64,000 bases of DNA, from the NCBI GenBank assembly GCA_021234155.1, contig JAJEKV010000059.1, positions 8,252,779 through 8,316,778 of the forward strand, given 5' to 3'. Origin of the DNA: Isoetes taiwanensis. Taxonomy: Eukaryota; Streptophyta; Lycopodiopsida; Isoetales; Isoetaceae. The number at the start of each line of letters is the position of its first letter. Position 1 is the first letter of the stretch. The translations under genes were made by a program, and so were the position numbers. Positions 19,680-30,722 of this stretch are shown one piece after another. A model generated the notes under the pieces. It saw nothing but the letters and a program-made list of their open reading frames with translations. It ran no database searches and was not told the origin of the DNA.

Positions 19680-21362
19680 CATGGCGTCCCCTACTCGTAT
19701 ACGGTAGACTCACCATATACAAACAGAGTTCATCCCCCATACCAGCTCCATGCTAATCTGGGGCCCTTCACATGACCTTTGCATCCGTGGCGGATGCCGG
19801 TGGGAAGAATGAAGGGGTCATTGCACCCCGCCTCCCTCGGGGCCTACCTAGCCGCTGAAGGCGTAAACATACATGTCAATTAGCACATACATCAACATCA
19901 TATGACCATCACGAAGGATGGTCCTCCACATATCTGCATCGACAAAGATCAAAGACATCACATAGGGAATCCTACCTCCGGGCTCGGGACTCAAGGGGAT
20001 GACCGGCGGCTTGGGTCTCGAGTCATTGCTGCGGACAAATTCATGGCAATGGATTGGGCGGGCATATGAACATGGCTTAGGGTTGTCCACTCCATCCGCC
20101 CCTCCCACGCACACTTTGCGAGTGGTCTGAAAAGTGTCGGGACTGATCAGTAGCCAGCGGGATGCATAGCCAAAAGGGCTACTCCCGGGCTCATCCTCCC
20201 GATTCCAGATGGGGCAGGTAGGGATCAGTCCCTCCAGAGATCTACATCTTGACTCAAGATGACTAGAGGGCCCTTTGCCCATTATTCGGACCGAACCCAC
20301 TGGAAAGTGAACACCACTTCACGCGGGTGTGAGCCCATACCTTGCCCACACGCAGCGGTGGCAAGCCATTAGACCCTAGTCACAATGATCCCGGTAGGCT
20401 TTACACACCGGAGGGATCGTTCAAGAGTCGAGGACATGAACCTCCTTCTCGGCCAGGGCCCCTTCACCTACATCCCTGTGGCTCTTGTGCACAAAAGAAT
20501 CTATATGGTGCTAGAGAGGCTAATCTAGGAGCATCCACTACCAAGCTTTAGGTCTCTACCCCCCCTTCCCAATACAAGGAATTCATAGAGATACATCATC
20601 CACATACATCATAAGAGAACTAAAGAACAAGATCTAATCTATATCATAGAGTTAGGTTCTTTAGTTAGAGTCCGGTATCTAGAGATCTAGAAGGCACTAT
20701 GAGCAATTTAATAGGCTAAACCCTCTTGATTTTATGACTAAAAGAGGGTTTAAGCTATTAATTTGCCTAAATACCCCCATCCTTGAGGGACTCCTCCCGA
20801 CCAGAGCTTTCGACCATCCTGGCTGAAACACTCGAATCAAGGGAAACTAAAGGGTACAGTTCACTTTCGAGTGGTTCGGGAGGCGGTTTTGGCTCTTGAG
20901 GCAGCCAAAACGGAGTTCTAAAGCCCTAGAAACGAAAATGGGCAAGTTAGGGTTTCCCCTCCTAAATAGACATGGGGGTTGGTTAGGGTTTCCAATTATC
21001 CCCTTTTGGCATGTGGGATAATTGGGAATGGGCCCACTTGCCATTAATGGTTAGGTGGCAAAATGTGCCCACATGGAAATGTGTGCACATTAATGAAGGT
21101 GCACATTGGAAAATGTGCACATTAATTGCACCTATGGGTATGGTCCACTTGGCATAAGGTGTCCATATGGAAATGTGTGCCCACATTAATGTGTACATTG
21201 GTAAATGTGCACATTAATGCCAATGCACATTTCTAGCAAGTTGCCCCCTAGGGCTACCCACTTGGCTATATGTCGGCGTACACGTCAGTCGGGATGGCGT
21301 GTACGCGTGACGGGGCAGTACAGTATACGTCCTGGGACCGTATACTGTGCTGGAACGTCACA
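19680..21362 (-). repeat. 5' LTR of the 13.4 kb chromovirus (1683 bp)
   Basis: It aligns with 7940-9599. The outer end is intact (GGAACGTCACA then CCCTC). The inner end reads CATGGCGTCCCC where the other LTR has TGTGACGTCCCC, so three transitions have altered it. Confidence 0.92.
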
Positions 21363-21367
21363 CCCTC
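21363..21367. repeat. Target-site duplication CCCTC, right copy
   Basis: It directly follows the LTR end ACGTCACA and equals 7935-7939. Confidence 0.9.
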
Positions 21368-21537
21368 AGATCCAACTGCTACTGATGATATCATACTTAA
21401 GAGAAGATGGAGCACCTTCACGAGCCAATTTATGAGCCATTTGGAGAATCTAGAGCATATTCTCTTCCACCAGTGCCATGTGCCCCATTAGGATTACCAG
21501 AGGAGCGCTTGGGAGGACTATGAGTTGCTTTTGCCAT
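21368..21537 (-). pseudogene. 5' start of the interrupted minus-strand gene
   Basis: The minus-strand ATG at 21537 opens MAKATHSPPKRSSGNPNGAH and reads Ser/Pro/Gly-rich text toward the chromovirus. Beyond the element the low-complexity coding pattern resumes at 7934. The two pieces are joined only by position and the target duplication, so common membership is inference. Confidence 0.35.
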
Positions 21538-23453
21538 CTCCACTGAAAGGGTCTGAGATTTCAGAGCTCAACAGTCCCCACAAAAGAGTAATTTTTGATA
21601 AATTCAAACACCTCTGAAAGGATACTCCACGAGATATCCAAAGAGCCCAAATATGCCTAAAATTGCCACCAAACGTAAGAGCTATGACGAAAAGATGATT
21701 GCAGCCAAACCCTAACGCTGCTAATAAAGGGCCAGAACTGTCAGTCAACTTTTTGCTGCCAAAATAGCTTAATCACCATAAAAGCTCATATTAACGGATA
21801 GGGCACGCAAAGAGCTTTCCAAAGAGCCCAGAATCACTCAGATCTGATATGGAAATCAAAAGTTATGTGAAAACGAACGGGGCTGAAACCCTAGGTGCCA
21901 TCACCAGCGCCCTCAGGCTCATGTGTTTGCATATTTGTTTCTTGGTCTAAAGAATTCGAACTTAGGTCCTTTTTCCTAGAGGCCAATGACATTATTGAAA
22001 AAGCCCACCATATAATGTAGTGCACAGTTTTTACCTATTCCAAAGCTCTAGCATCCCAAAGCTTCTCAAGGAAGCATGTATCAAGTACTACCTCATTGAG
22101 GACAAGTGATATTGTGATCCTCCTCAATTTCTACTTATATGCACTTATGCTCCTGCATATTCCATCTGGAGAGCTAATTAGCTTGTTTCTTCTTCCAGCA
22201 GGCTTTGAGATATCGTATATCCATTGCCATGGCATAGGCAAGGTGTGGGAGTCAGGTGTTGCCCATACTGACCACCTTCTGAAAGTATATGAGGTGACAG
22301 TCTAGCGCCATCCTCCGCAAAGGCGAAAAACTGATCTCCTGCAGAAGTATCTGATATGGCACCGTAGACTTGACTCCAAGTGCTTGGGCCAAAAAAGCCT
22401 TTTGAACCCTCGGACTATGAGGAAGTGTCCAGAGCATCCAAATCCTGTTGCATGTCGGCTGGGATATGAGGTAAGGGGCTCACATTGTCAGCGTAGAGCT
22501 CCCTTTCTTAGCTCTTTCCACAAACCCTAAAGAATCCTTAAGCAAATCCTAAAGCATTGTCTTCAGTTGCCATCATCACAACGACTCCAAAACCCAACAA
22601 ATCAACCAATCCGTTGAAGAAAATCAAGGGAGGCAAAAAAAATAACATAAAGGGCTACATTGTTGAAAATCGGTTTCTGGTTCCAAAACTCACACTGCTC
22701 ATGCCGAAAAAATGCAGACACCAGCATAAGCGAGACAGGGCAAAAATTTTTTAAGTAGATAAAAAAAAGTTTTACTCCTCTATAGAGTTACCTAAATTTC
22801 GCCGTCAACAAGGCAATGGATTTGTGCCTTTTCTTTAAACTTTTGGCCAAAACTACATTTCGGGAAACAACACCAAATTCAACAACAAAATTTATGGATA
22901 AAATGCATGTCAATCAAAGGGCAACCATCCATCCAATTGCAAACATATACATGCACCATGATGACAACAACACGAGCTCTTCAACAAAATGGATGCAATA
23001 GTGGATAACACAAATGCGTCGACAAGAGGTACTCCCCATGAGACAAGGACAATTGTCAACAATGTAGGCAACCTACAAGAACATCACTAGGTGATTGTAA
23101 GCCTCTATGAACAGATTCACCCAACATGCCACATCCCAACGTGTTGAATATCTCTCTTGGACCAAATGTGGATGGACCACTCTTGAATTCTGCGAGATTG
23201 CCACAAAGATTGTATAAATGAAAAATAAACTTATAAAACAAAAGACCTTGGCACTACAAAATCCAAAATACATTTCAATTCATCAAGTCGGAGTTGCAAA
23301 GAACCAAGGACTACAATGCTCCAACGACAACTTGAAGTTGCAAAGAACCAAGGACCACAATGCTTTGGCCATAGCTGGCAACCAATGGAAGGACTCAAAG
23401 ATAATTATTAGGATTCATTGTTTTAAGAAAGAATTGATCAACCTTCGAGCAAG
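21538..23453. other. Stretch without supported genes
   Basis: 21540-21900 could be the untranslated leader of the gene starting at 21537. The rest has short ORFs with no coding signature. I see no RNA gene or clear repeat. Confidence 0.4.
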
Positions 23454-23457
23454 TTAA

Positions 23458-24541
23458 GGGTGAGATTCCACTGCAGGAAGGGGCAGTTCTCTGTTTCACC
23501 TGAATTGCATCCTTCAAAAAACCTAAGTCGTCGTTGGTTTGATTCCACTGCAGCAATTCCACGGGCTGAAAGCAAATCGTGGAGCACATCCATAGGGGAG
23601 CAGCATGTCAAGATCTTGATGCCGGAAATTCCTTCACACCAAATTGTCGAGATCAATCCCCTGACAATTATTTCGCAATTTACCTCTTCCCCAGCCTCTA
23701 GTGGACCTAAACTACCTGTGCTAGTAGAATCATACTGTAACTATGGAAGTTTGCAATCGGTCCATTTGATTGGTTTGCAGTAAATGTCAGGCACTAACGT
23801 TCGCCAAAGGAATATGGGCCTAAGCATGATAATTGCAAGGCCAGCGGTGAGTTATCCGGCATAATCTACGATATGTTTTTATTTTAATCTCAATCGCTCA
23901 TTTATTTTAAAATTGACAATAATCTTCAGGAGATTATTACAATAATCTTCGGTGCATAAGATATTCCCTACATAAGATATTCCTACCTTGGTTGCAGCAG
24001 TGGGATTTTGACCCCCTTATAAAGATTTGAACCATTTTTTTGCCGGATGATTTCTCCTCATTTTGTTTCACTTCACTTCGAGCTAAATCAGAATGGGATG
24101 CCTTCTAAGAATAACTCGGAGTGAAGGAAAAATGGATTGGAAGGCTTCTTGGTTGAATCAAGCCCTAAAAGTAGTGAAACGGACGTAGGTAAGTGCATAG
24201 TGTGGCCATGCAATGTACGTCTGTAAACCATACAACATTATCACAATTACTGCTAGAATCACTGCAATGAGAGAGTATTAGGGCCAGGTTCGACTACTAC
24301 GACAGTTCTTGGTGTGGTAGTTCACGTAGACGAATCAAAAAGAGCCACCTTGCAAATTGCTTAGGAATTGAGATTCCATTACCGACAACCAAGAGCGGGA
24401 TAGATTTGGGATTATGCTCTTTTAATGTGTAATTGCCATAAATGATGATGTAATTAATGGGGGATGAGGCTGGGAGTTGAAAGTTCTAGCGTTAATGGCA
24501 GATTTTTTATTAATTGCCATGAATGTGTGGAATCTCACCCT
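23458..24541. mobile_element. 1.08 kb inverted-repeat element flanked by TTAA
   Basis: The left end GGGTGAGATTCCAC and right end GTGGAATCTCACCC are perfect complements, and TTAA flanks both sides (23454-23457 and 24542-24545). The interior has no transposase. A shorter relative seems present at about 50575-50803. TTAA duplication is the habit of piggyBac-type elements, but the terminal bases do not prove that class. Confidence 0.65.
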
Positions 24542-24751
24542 TAACATCGTAAGCCATCTCCCTCTGCCAGCTATTCCACGTTTTAACCAATGGTTTGCCA
24601 GGTGTTCCAGGTTTTAACTGCTTGTTTGCCAACTGTTCCATGTTTTAACTACTTGATCTAAGAGTTGCAAATTGTTAGATCAAGAGGACCCTCCCCACCT
24701 AATTTAAGATGCCATCAACAGGGTTCATATGCTATCAGTGATAGAAACTAA

Positions 24752-25104
24752 GGGGGTCACATGCCAAATTTTGATGGGGAAGAACCCCTATTGATAGCAA
24801 TCCGTTCAAGAGGCTCCTGCCTCGGTTGGAAGCATTGCTGTCAACAGGATTTCTGAGGTGTCCTAGGTGAGGACAGCTGGATGAGTTTTTAGTACTTGGC
24901 AGCAATACGGAGCAATCCCTCTTGCTGGATCATAGGGGGCGCACGGACTTTTCTTGGATCCATTCCATCTTCGCAACGTGGAACTCTTAAAACTCTTATT
25001 TCGATTAAAACTCTTATTTCGACGGGATCAGGTGACCCGAGCAAAAAGAAACGTTAATGTCAACAAGGAAAAATCCCTATTGAGGGCATCATGTGATCGG
25101 ACCC
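24752..25104. mobile_element. Tourist-like (PIF/Harbinger) MITE, copy 1
   Basis: TAA flanks both sides (24749-24751, 25105-25107). The right end read inward is GGGTCCGATCACATGATGCC; the left end is GGGGGTCACATGCC, a shortened version. Interior phrases such as gaagaaccccta...caatccgttc recur in the copy at 58652-59001, which has almost the same length. It has no coding capacity. Confidence 0.65.
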
Positions 25105-25227
25105 TAAGGCAACTTATTTGAAGGTTCGAAGCCCAATTGATGCTTGGCAACTTATTTGAAGCTTCGAAGCCCAATTGATGCTAAATTAGCCACAAACGAC
25201 ACCCTCATCGGTATAACAATTAATGGC

Positions 25228-25275
25228 TACAAGAAATTTATCGCGGCGGCCAAGGCCGCCGCGAACATTTCTCTT
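25228..25275. repeat. 48-bp GC-rich palindrome-bearing repeat, copy 1
   Basis: It starts TACAAGAAATTTATCG and contains CGCGGCGGCC-AA-GGCCGCCGCG, a perfect hairpin, then AACATTTCTCTTT. An identical 48 bp lies at 45449-45496. TACAAGAAA resembles the CACTACAAGAAA terminus of plant CACTA elements. A partial repeat (gccgcgaacatttct) follows at about 25301. Confidence 0.6.
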
Positions 25276-26029
25276 TTCTGAATGCACTGTGAGGGGGGCT
25301 GCCGCGAACATTTCTTTTTTCTAAATGCATTGCAAGGGAATTTGTGTCACCTTGGACTTGGGGTAAAAAACATCTCCAACTGAATCTATAGTGTATCTCA
25401 AAATGTGGAATTCACCTTAGAAGTTTCATATATATTTTAGAAGACCTTAAAATGACATGGTTGCATAATAATTGACATTATCTAAGAAAAAAATGCCATT
25501 TCAATGGTAGAGTTCTCATTGAATGATTTCTTTAATCACAAAATACATATACATATTGACTAGCATGTCCTCTAACATGATATCATACTAATATCTAATA
25601 TCTAGATTTCAAAGTCCACAGTGCTAGCACGTTCTCCTAACATGATATCGTACTAAACATCTAGATTTCAAAGTGCAAGATGGCAAATGCATGTCATGGG
25701 TAATTTTTGTTGGGAATATTAAAAATTTGATATCGAGTGATTCTTATAATAAAAATTGGGGAGGTCAAATAGATGCTAAAGTTGCTTATAAAAAATGTTA
25801 TTGATGAGAGGAATTATAAAAGGTGATTATTTGCTCAAAGTCCTAAGAATATTCTTAGGAATGAAAATCAAAATGGCTTATGCATTTGCCAGGGGGCATC
25901 ATTTACTCCATCTCCAACCTTAGATGACCTTCGAGTTAACATAATTTCGGGTTTAATATCCTCCTACCTAGTTTATTCCCCTGGTTGTGTAAATTTCCAT
26001 AGCAACCGAGACTCCACTTTTATAGCAAC

Positions 26030-26880
26030 CCAGACTCCACTTTTATGCGTAAACATGGCTTTAATTGCTTCAATCTACGCCCTTCTTGTTCGATCACTTT
26101 GTAGATGAATTCATCTACAATTTTTGCACTCTTATGGAGTAATGCTTTCCGGCTTATGTTAAACTAGCGCTTGATTTTCCGAAAAGGGTCCACAAATCTC
26201 TCAGATAACAATGGCATGTGCATTGTCAACTGCAATTGCAAATGGATTCTCTCAGGCGATGGAGACAAAGTTCCTATTTCAACTCCAAATCCAAGCTTGC
26301 ATATAGAGTCTAGGGTCATGCGCATAAACAGGTCCTGCAAATCAAGGATTAGATGAATGATGTAAATTGTTCATACAAAACTTAGATGATGAAATTGACA
26401 TAGACTTGGTCAATTTTAACATTAGACATGAAATTGGCATCAAAGTTTTTTAAGTATAAGGACTTGGAAGACAGATTTAGGTAAAATGTCTCCTTACCTG
26501 CATGTCAAATGCGGGTTCTCTTGCAATTGAACGCTTGGACAATGCTTGAGAGCTTTACACATAGTCTCACGAATACCGGTGTGCTAAAATCTCTCAAAAC
26601 TTTAGATGCATATTCAAAACTAGCAGTTTTCCTTTGTCTTCTCCAGAGCTCTCCATCAGAATTAAAAATGCCATCACCTAAAAGAACCTCCATCACTTCA
26701 TGAAATTGTTCTCCCTAATTGACAGATCAATTAGAATTAGATCCCAAATGACCACAATTGAAACTAAAAATGATGAGGTAAACTATGAATACCTTAGGAT
26801 AATTCTGGAAGTTGATCTTCAAAATGTGTTCAACGTTCTCGGGGTCCACAAGATAGGCATATCCGAATCCGGGCATGGGC
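26030..26880 (-). pseudogene. Cytochrome P450 pseudogene, CYP704-like (CYP86 clan)
   Basis: Minus-strand exons with GT-AG borders. The first (26880-26793) reads MPGFGYAYLVDPENVEHILK and ends at NYPK. Exon 26714-26498 reads GEQFHEVMEVLLGDGIFNSD then WRRQRKTASFEYASKVLRDF, with a frameshift near VF. Exon 26334 downward reads DLFMRMTLDSICKLGFGVEI and, after another frame change, FVDPFRKIKR, then FIYKVIEQEGRR near 26090. These match the middle of CYP704-type fatty-acid omega-hydroxylases, which act on the ER in cutin and sporopollenin lipid synthesis. The heme-binding end is absent. A hydrophobic stretch near 27390-27460 (IIILLGLILLCLILP) could be the decayed N-terminal anchor. Confidence 0.75.
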
Positions 26881-27569
26881 AAAAGGTAGATTTACTGTTC
26901 AAACCGTTCTAGCGACCAATCATGCATACCGTGATAATTTTTTTACTAACTCTATGGAAATTCCAAACACAGGGAAGAGTTTTGAGGCATGGAGGTCTAT
27001 GCCACATGTGCCGATGATGGATAAAGAGGTAAATTAGAAAACCCGCAACTCCGAATCCTCGCTCCAAATCTTTGCATCTTTCCTAAAAGTGTCGATGAAT
27101 GACAATTGTTCAATGATCCCCTTCCCCTTCATTCCCACATAAACAACCAAAAAACCTTATGCCGCATGATCCTTCTTTTTGGTTGCGGATGCTTTGAATG
27201 CTATCGGAGTTTCTTGGAGGCTCGGGATGAATCTTGAACGAAAGATAATCCACGATGCTATTTGGGTGGTTGAAGACATTGATAGAGACCCGGCCAGGCT
27301 TTGAAAAGAAATGGCTATGGTCGAAAATGTGGTAGCCGTGGAAGAACAGAGGAGTTCTTGGCTATGGGAAGGATAAGGCAAAGAAGAATAAGTCCCAATA
27401 ATATTATAATCTGAGCTGGTAAAGCCCAGGAACAATGCATTGATGCAAAAGCGAGCTGAAAATGGAGCCCCATATGGTAACAGAGGCTCTGCGGATTTAG
27501 AAAATGTTCCAAAATGTGAAGCAAAGAAAAGAAGATGAGAAAGGAAATGAAGAAAAGCTTGAAAAGCAA

Positions 27570-29345
27570 GGATTAGGGCAAATGATCGAGAAACAAAAAA
27601 CGAGTCCTCACGGGAGGAAAAAAACGAAGCTCAAACAAAGGTTGCTCACGTGGATTTTGAGGAAGAAATTGTTCCATCAATGCAAGAACTCGCCATCGCC
27701 AGATGATCGGAAGAAGGGAGACTTCCAACTCGGGGGTCTTTTGGGAAACACATTTCAAGTCTTGCCGGATTTGTGTGTGAAAAAGCTCTTAGGCATGTGT
27801 TACCCTCGTCTTCAAGCAGGATAAATACACCATAGCTAATTGTTCCACCCAGTTAATATCCTCTGCAATTATATTTCTGATTTGATTGTGTGAGCCATGA
27901 TTTGATGGTGGGCACTAGGGCCGTTCAGAGAAAAGAAGCCCCAGGACCTCTCAGTATACCCCATTTCATCTGCCGGAAATGGAATACCACAGTTTCCTCT
28001 TCACAAGAAGTTTTTACCGCTTTTGCTTGATGATTTTGTGCCCGAATGGATTGAAGTTTTTACTGTTTTGCTTGATGATTTTGTGCACGATGGATTTGCT
28101 TGGCGAAATGCACATCGATCCAAACCTAAACAATCCCAATCCCTTCCAAGCACAGCAAAGCTCTAGGGGGGACTCTTGCAGGTACGGATTTGGCATCGTC
28201 GCCAACAGCTCGCTAAGATCTGCAAGATTTGGTGCTACGGTGGTGGCGATGCGTAATAAATTCCATCACCATAAGCTTGTGGCTCCCAACCACGTGTAGG
28301 ACAAAGAAAATAGAGGAAAAACAAAAAACAAAAATGGCCCAAACACTAACGTGTCCACCAGAGAGCCCTTCTCAGCGACGGAAATATTAGGGGCGTATTT
28401 TTTCAAACAAAAAATCACACTGCTTTATATATGTTATAATGGCTATAAAGGTAAGGATAAGGTATAACAATACATCAACAGATATCTGATTATAAGCATG
28501 GTTTATGTGATTCTCAACGCCTGCGCTTCCTGTCAGAGACGTTTAAAAACAGCGCAAGATCATCAAACGTGGGTCGAATATGTAAAGATGGAAGTGCGCT
28601 GCATTTTCGGTACACCTGAAAACGTTTTCTACGAGAGATAAATAAAGTACTCTCCTAGAATAATGGATGGATCTTGAACGTGTGGGTCCAAATCAGTGGA
28701 GTACAAAGAATTTAACAGAGCATTTCTTCTATAACTTCTTCCAAGGCATCTTCAAATAATCTCCATCCGACCTATAAATTAGGAATCTTTAGTACCTGCT
28801 GACAATAAAAGTGCATACATTATTAAACAGGGGATGAAGCAAGGAAAGGGCTTGCACAAGTTAAGTCATAACTTAATTCCTGGCGTTACAAAACCAACAA
28901 AAGAATCCTCAACATTTTTCTCGAAGTGAACGATTGCAGTATCGTATCATTCTTAATCAATCAGCATATTAGCAACAAGGCCAAATGCTATCCTGTAAGT
29001 AAATTTCTATTTCCCTCATAATTAGAGAATGTCGTCAACAATTCCTGATACAACCAAAATCGTTTATGAGCACATTATCAATGACATTTTCAGTACAAAC
29101 AATCAGTTATTACATGTAAATAAGAGTATAAATAAAACAATGATCAACATTGTTGGAATAATTGGATTGCGTAAGCACATGCAGAAAATACAACTGCATG
29201 CCCTCTGCTAGCAAAGGGTGAAGGTTTTTTCTAAATCACAATTATGAAAGCCAATTTGTTGCACCTTCCATTTATGTTACGTTATAAAGGAATAATTCCT
29301 TGCACCCCAAGAAACAGAAAACATCATATGCGCCAAGCATGCAAA
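27570..29345. other. Stretch without supported genes
   Basis: Short ORFs on both strands without recognisable domains. The region is AT-rich from about 28300 on. I see nothing that can be named. Confidence 0.4.
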
Positions 29346-30603
29346 TCATGCATCTTGTACAAATGATGTACCTGCAGCAAGAGAATAATCAACAAAAGGC
29401 TAGGAAAGAATACAAATTGACTTGCTAATTCTTATGGTGTTTCTCACTTGTTGCAGGACACTGGATTTGTAATTCCAAATTGTTTAGTCATTCTAGAGAA
29501 TTATCTCCTATATAGTCTCATGGTCCTAGCAATTAACCTACAAGGGTTCTTATCTAACCAGTTCCCGCATGTTCTTCAGTTTTGGAAATATTTTTGGAAG
29601 TCAAACTGATTAGGCACCAGATATCTGATCTGGCATCCAGCAACATACCATAGTAGTTTTCAAAATAAAGAAGGCTACCAAAGAGAGGAATCATAAAGCT
29701 TCAGGACAGAGTCCTTCCAAAGTAATCAGGCCATGACTTGATGCAAAAGGGGCCTCAGCTTGACTTCAGAGAAGGCTACTGAAGAGAGAAATCAGTTAAG
29801 CCTCAGGATAGTGTTCTTGAAAGTAGCCAGGCCATTTGCTGCAAAGGGTCCTCAGATTGACTTCAACAAGCGTTAGTTCCAAAGACCATACGGGACACCG
29901 TCAAATGTTTAAGACAGTTCAGCCTATAATGATACATAATTTGTCCATAATGCACAGCTCTCATGGTCAGGTGGTAACGTTGATAAGGCATAGAAGAGAA
30001 AGCCTTGATCAAAAGTTGATTATAGCCTTACCGGAAGTCCAGAGGATGTTACTCCAAGGAGTCCAGAGGGACGACTGCTGTATACAGCCCCCCCTCCTAT
30101 ATGGCACAATCCTAGCCCATAACACATAAATAAATCTAAAGAAGGTGTTCATATCATTTATAAGTTCCAAATTCTAGAAGTCGTTATAGATTATGCTCAT
30201 GGTTACTTCTACTTTTGAACCATCTATTACAAGTAAGGGAAAAAACATACCACGAAATATAGCTGATGCCAGGCAATCACCAGTGCTTATTCTCGAGACA
30301 AGCCTCGAAGCAGCTATGGTACTGTGTAAAGGCAGAAGAGACTCCATACAAACTGAGACCCTGAAATTACACGAAATCGTGATAGAATGAGAACAATGGG
30401 GACATAGAAATAAAAAAGTCCAAGGAGTAACATACATACCATCTAGCTGAAGGCGGTTGTCCAAAGCCTGTTACATTGATGGATCTAGAAGATGTTTGAG
30501 GCGATCTAGCAGGTCCATGGCAAGGAGAAAAGGATGGAGATATGGAAATGCCTTTGCCGAATCTGGCAGCAGACGTCGCAGCCCTTCTGCAAGCAGTAGC
30601 CAT
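29346..30603 (-). CDS. NUCLEAR FUSION DEFECTIVE 6-like protein, copy A
   Basis: Three exons on the minus strand: 30603-30440, 30360-30251 and 29371-29346, all with GT-AG borders, giving 99 residues. The protein begins MATACRRAATSAARFGKG, a Ser/Arg/Ala-rich presequence typical of mitochondrial import. The core in exon 2 is SVCMESLLPLHSTIAASRLV, followed by SRISTGDCLASAIFRG, and the last exon adds only TSFVQDA. The core matches, from memory, the LLPLHSAVAAARL signature of plant NFD6 proteins, small mitochondrial proteins named for failed polar nuclear fusion in female gametophytes. Exon 2 is 110 nt in all three copies here. Copy B starts 119 bp away on the other strand. Confidence 0.68.
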
Positions 30604-30722
30604 GGCTTAGGGCTTTTGGTATCTGCTTTTGGGTTTAACGCAGGGAGCCCGTTATCAGCCCATAAATAACACTGGGTTTTGCCTTCTGGCGTATAACGGT
30701 TCCAAAACCCTAATTGGTGGCT
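30604..30722. promoter_or_regulatory. Shared divergent promoter of NFD6-like copies A and B
   Basis: Only 119 bp separate the two start codons. The interval holds a telo-box (AAACCCTAA, about 30706) close to the copy B start, an ataaataac TATA-like element near 30661, and a second ttaggg near 30608 facing copy A. Telo-boxes are common upstream of plant ribosomal and mitochondrial protein genes. Confidence 0.5.

Larger units (their letters stand above)
7940..21362 (-). mobile_element. Complete-ended chromodomain Ty3/gypsy retrotransposon, 13.4 kb, with accessory ORFs
   Basis: Two related LTRs bracket the element and CCCTC flanks both sides. In transcription order (minus strand): 5' LTR 21362-19680, primer-binding site, hairpin, accessory ORF1 with H3-like tail, accessory ORF2, gag, protease, reverse transcriptase, RNase H, integrase, chromodomain, polypurine tract, 3' LTR 9599-7940. 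The terminal inverted bases are TGTGACGT...ACGTCACA. gag-pol is heavily damaged, so the copy cannot move on its own. The accessory block before gag recalls the extra ORF1 of Ogre/Tat elements, but the pol here ends in a chromodomain, so it is a chromovirus. Confidence 0.92.

Noticed and set aside
27157-27435. Minus-strand ORF of 92 codons as a gene
   Set aside because: No coding signature; at most part of the decayed P450 5' region.
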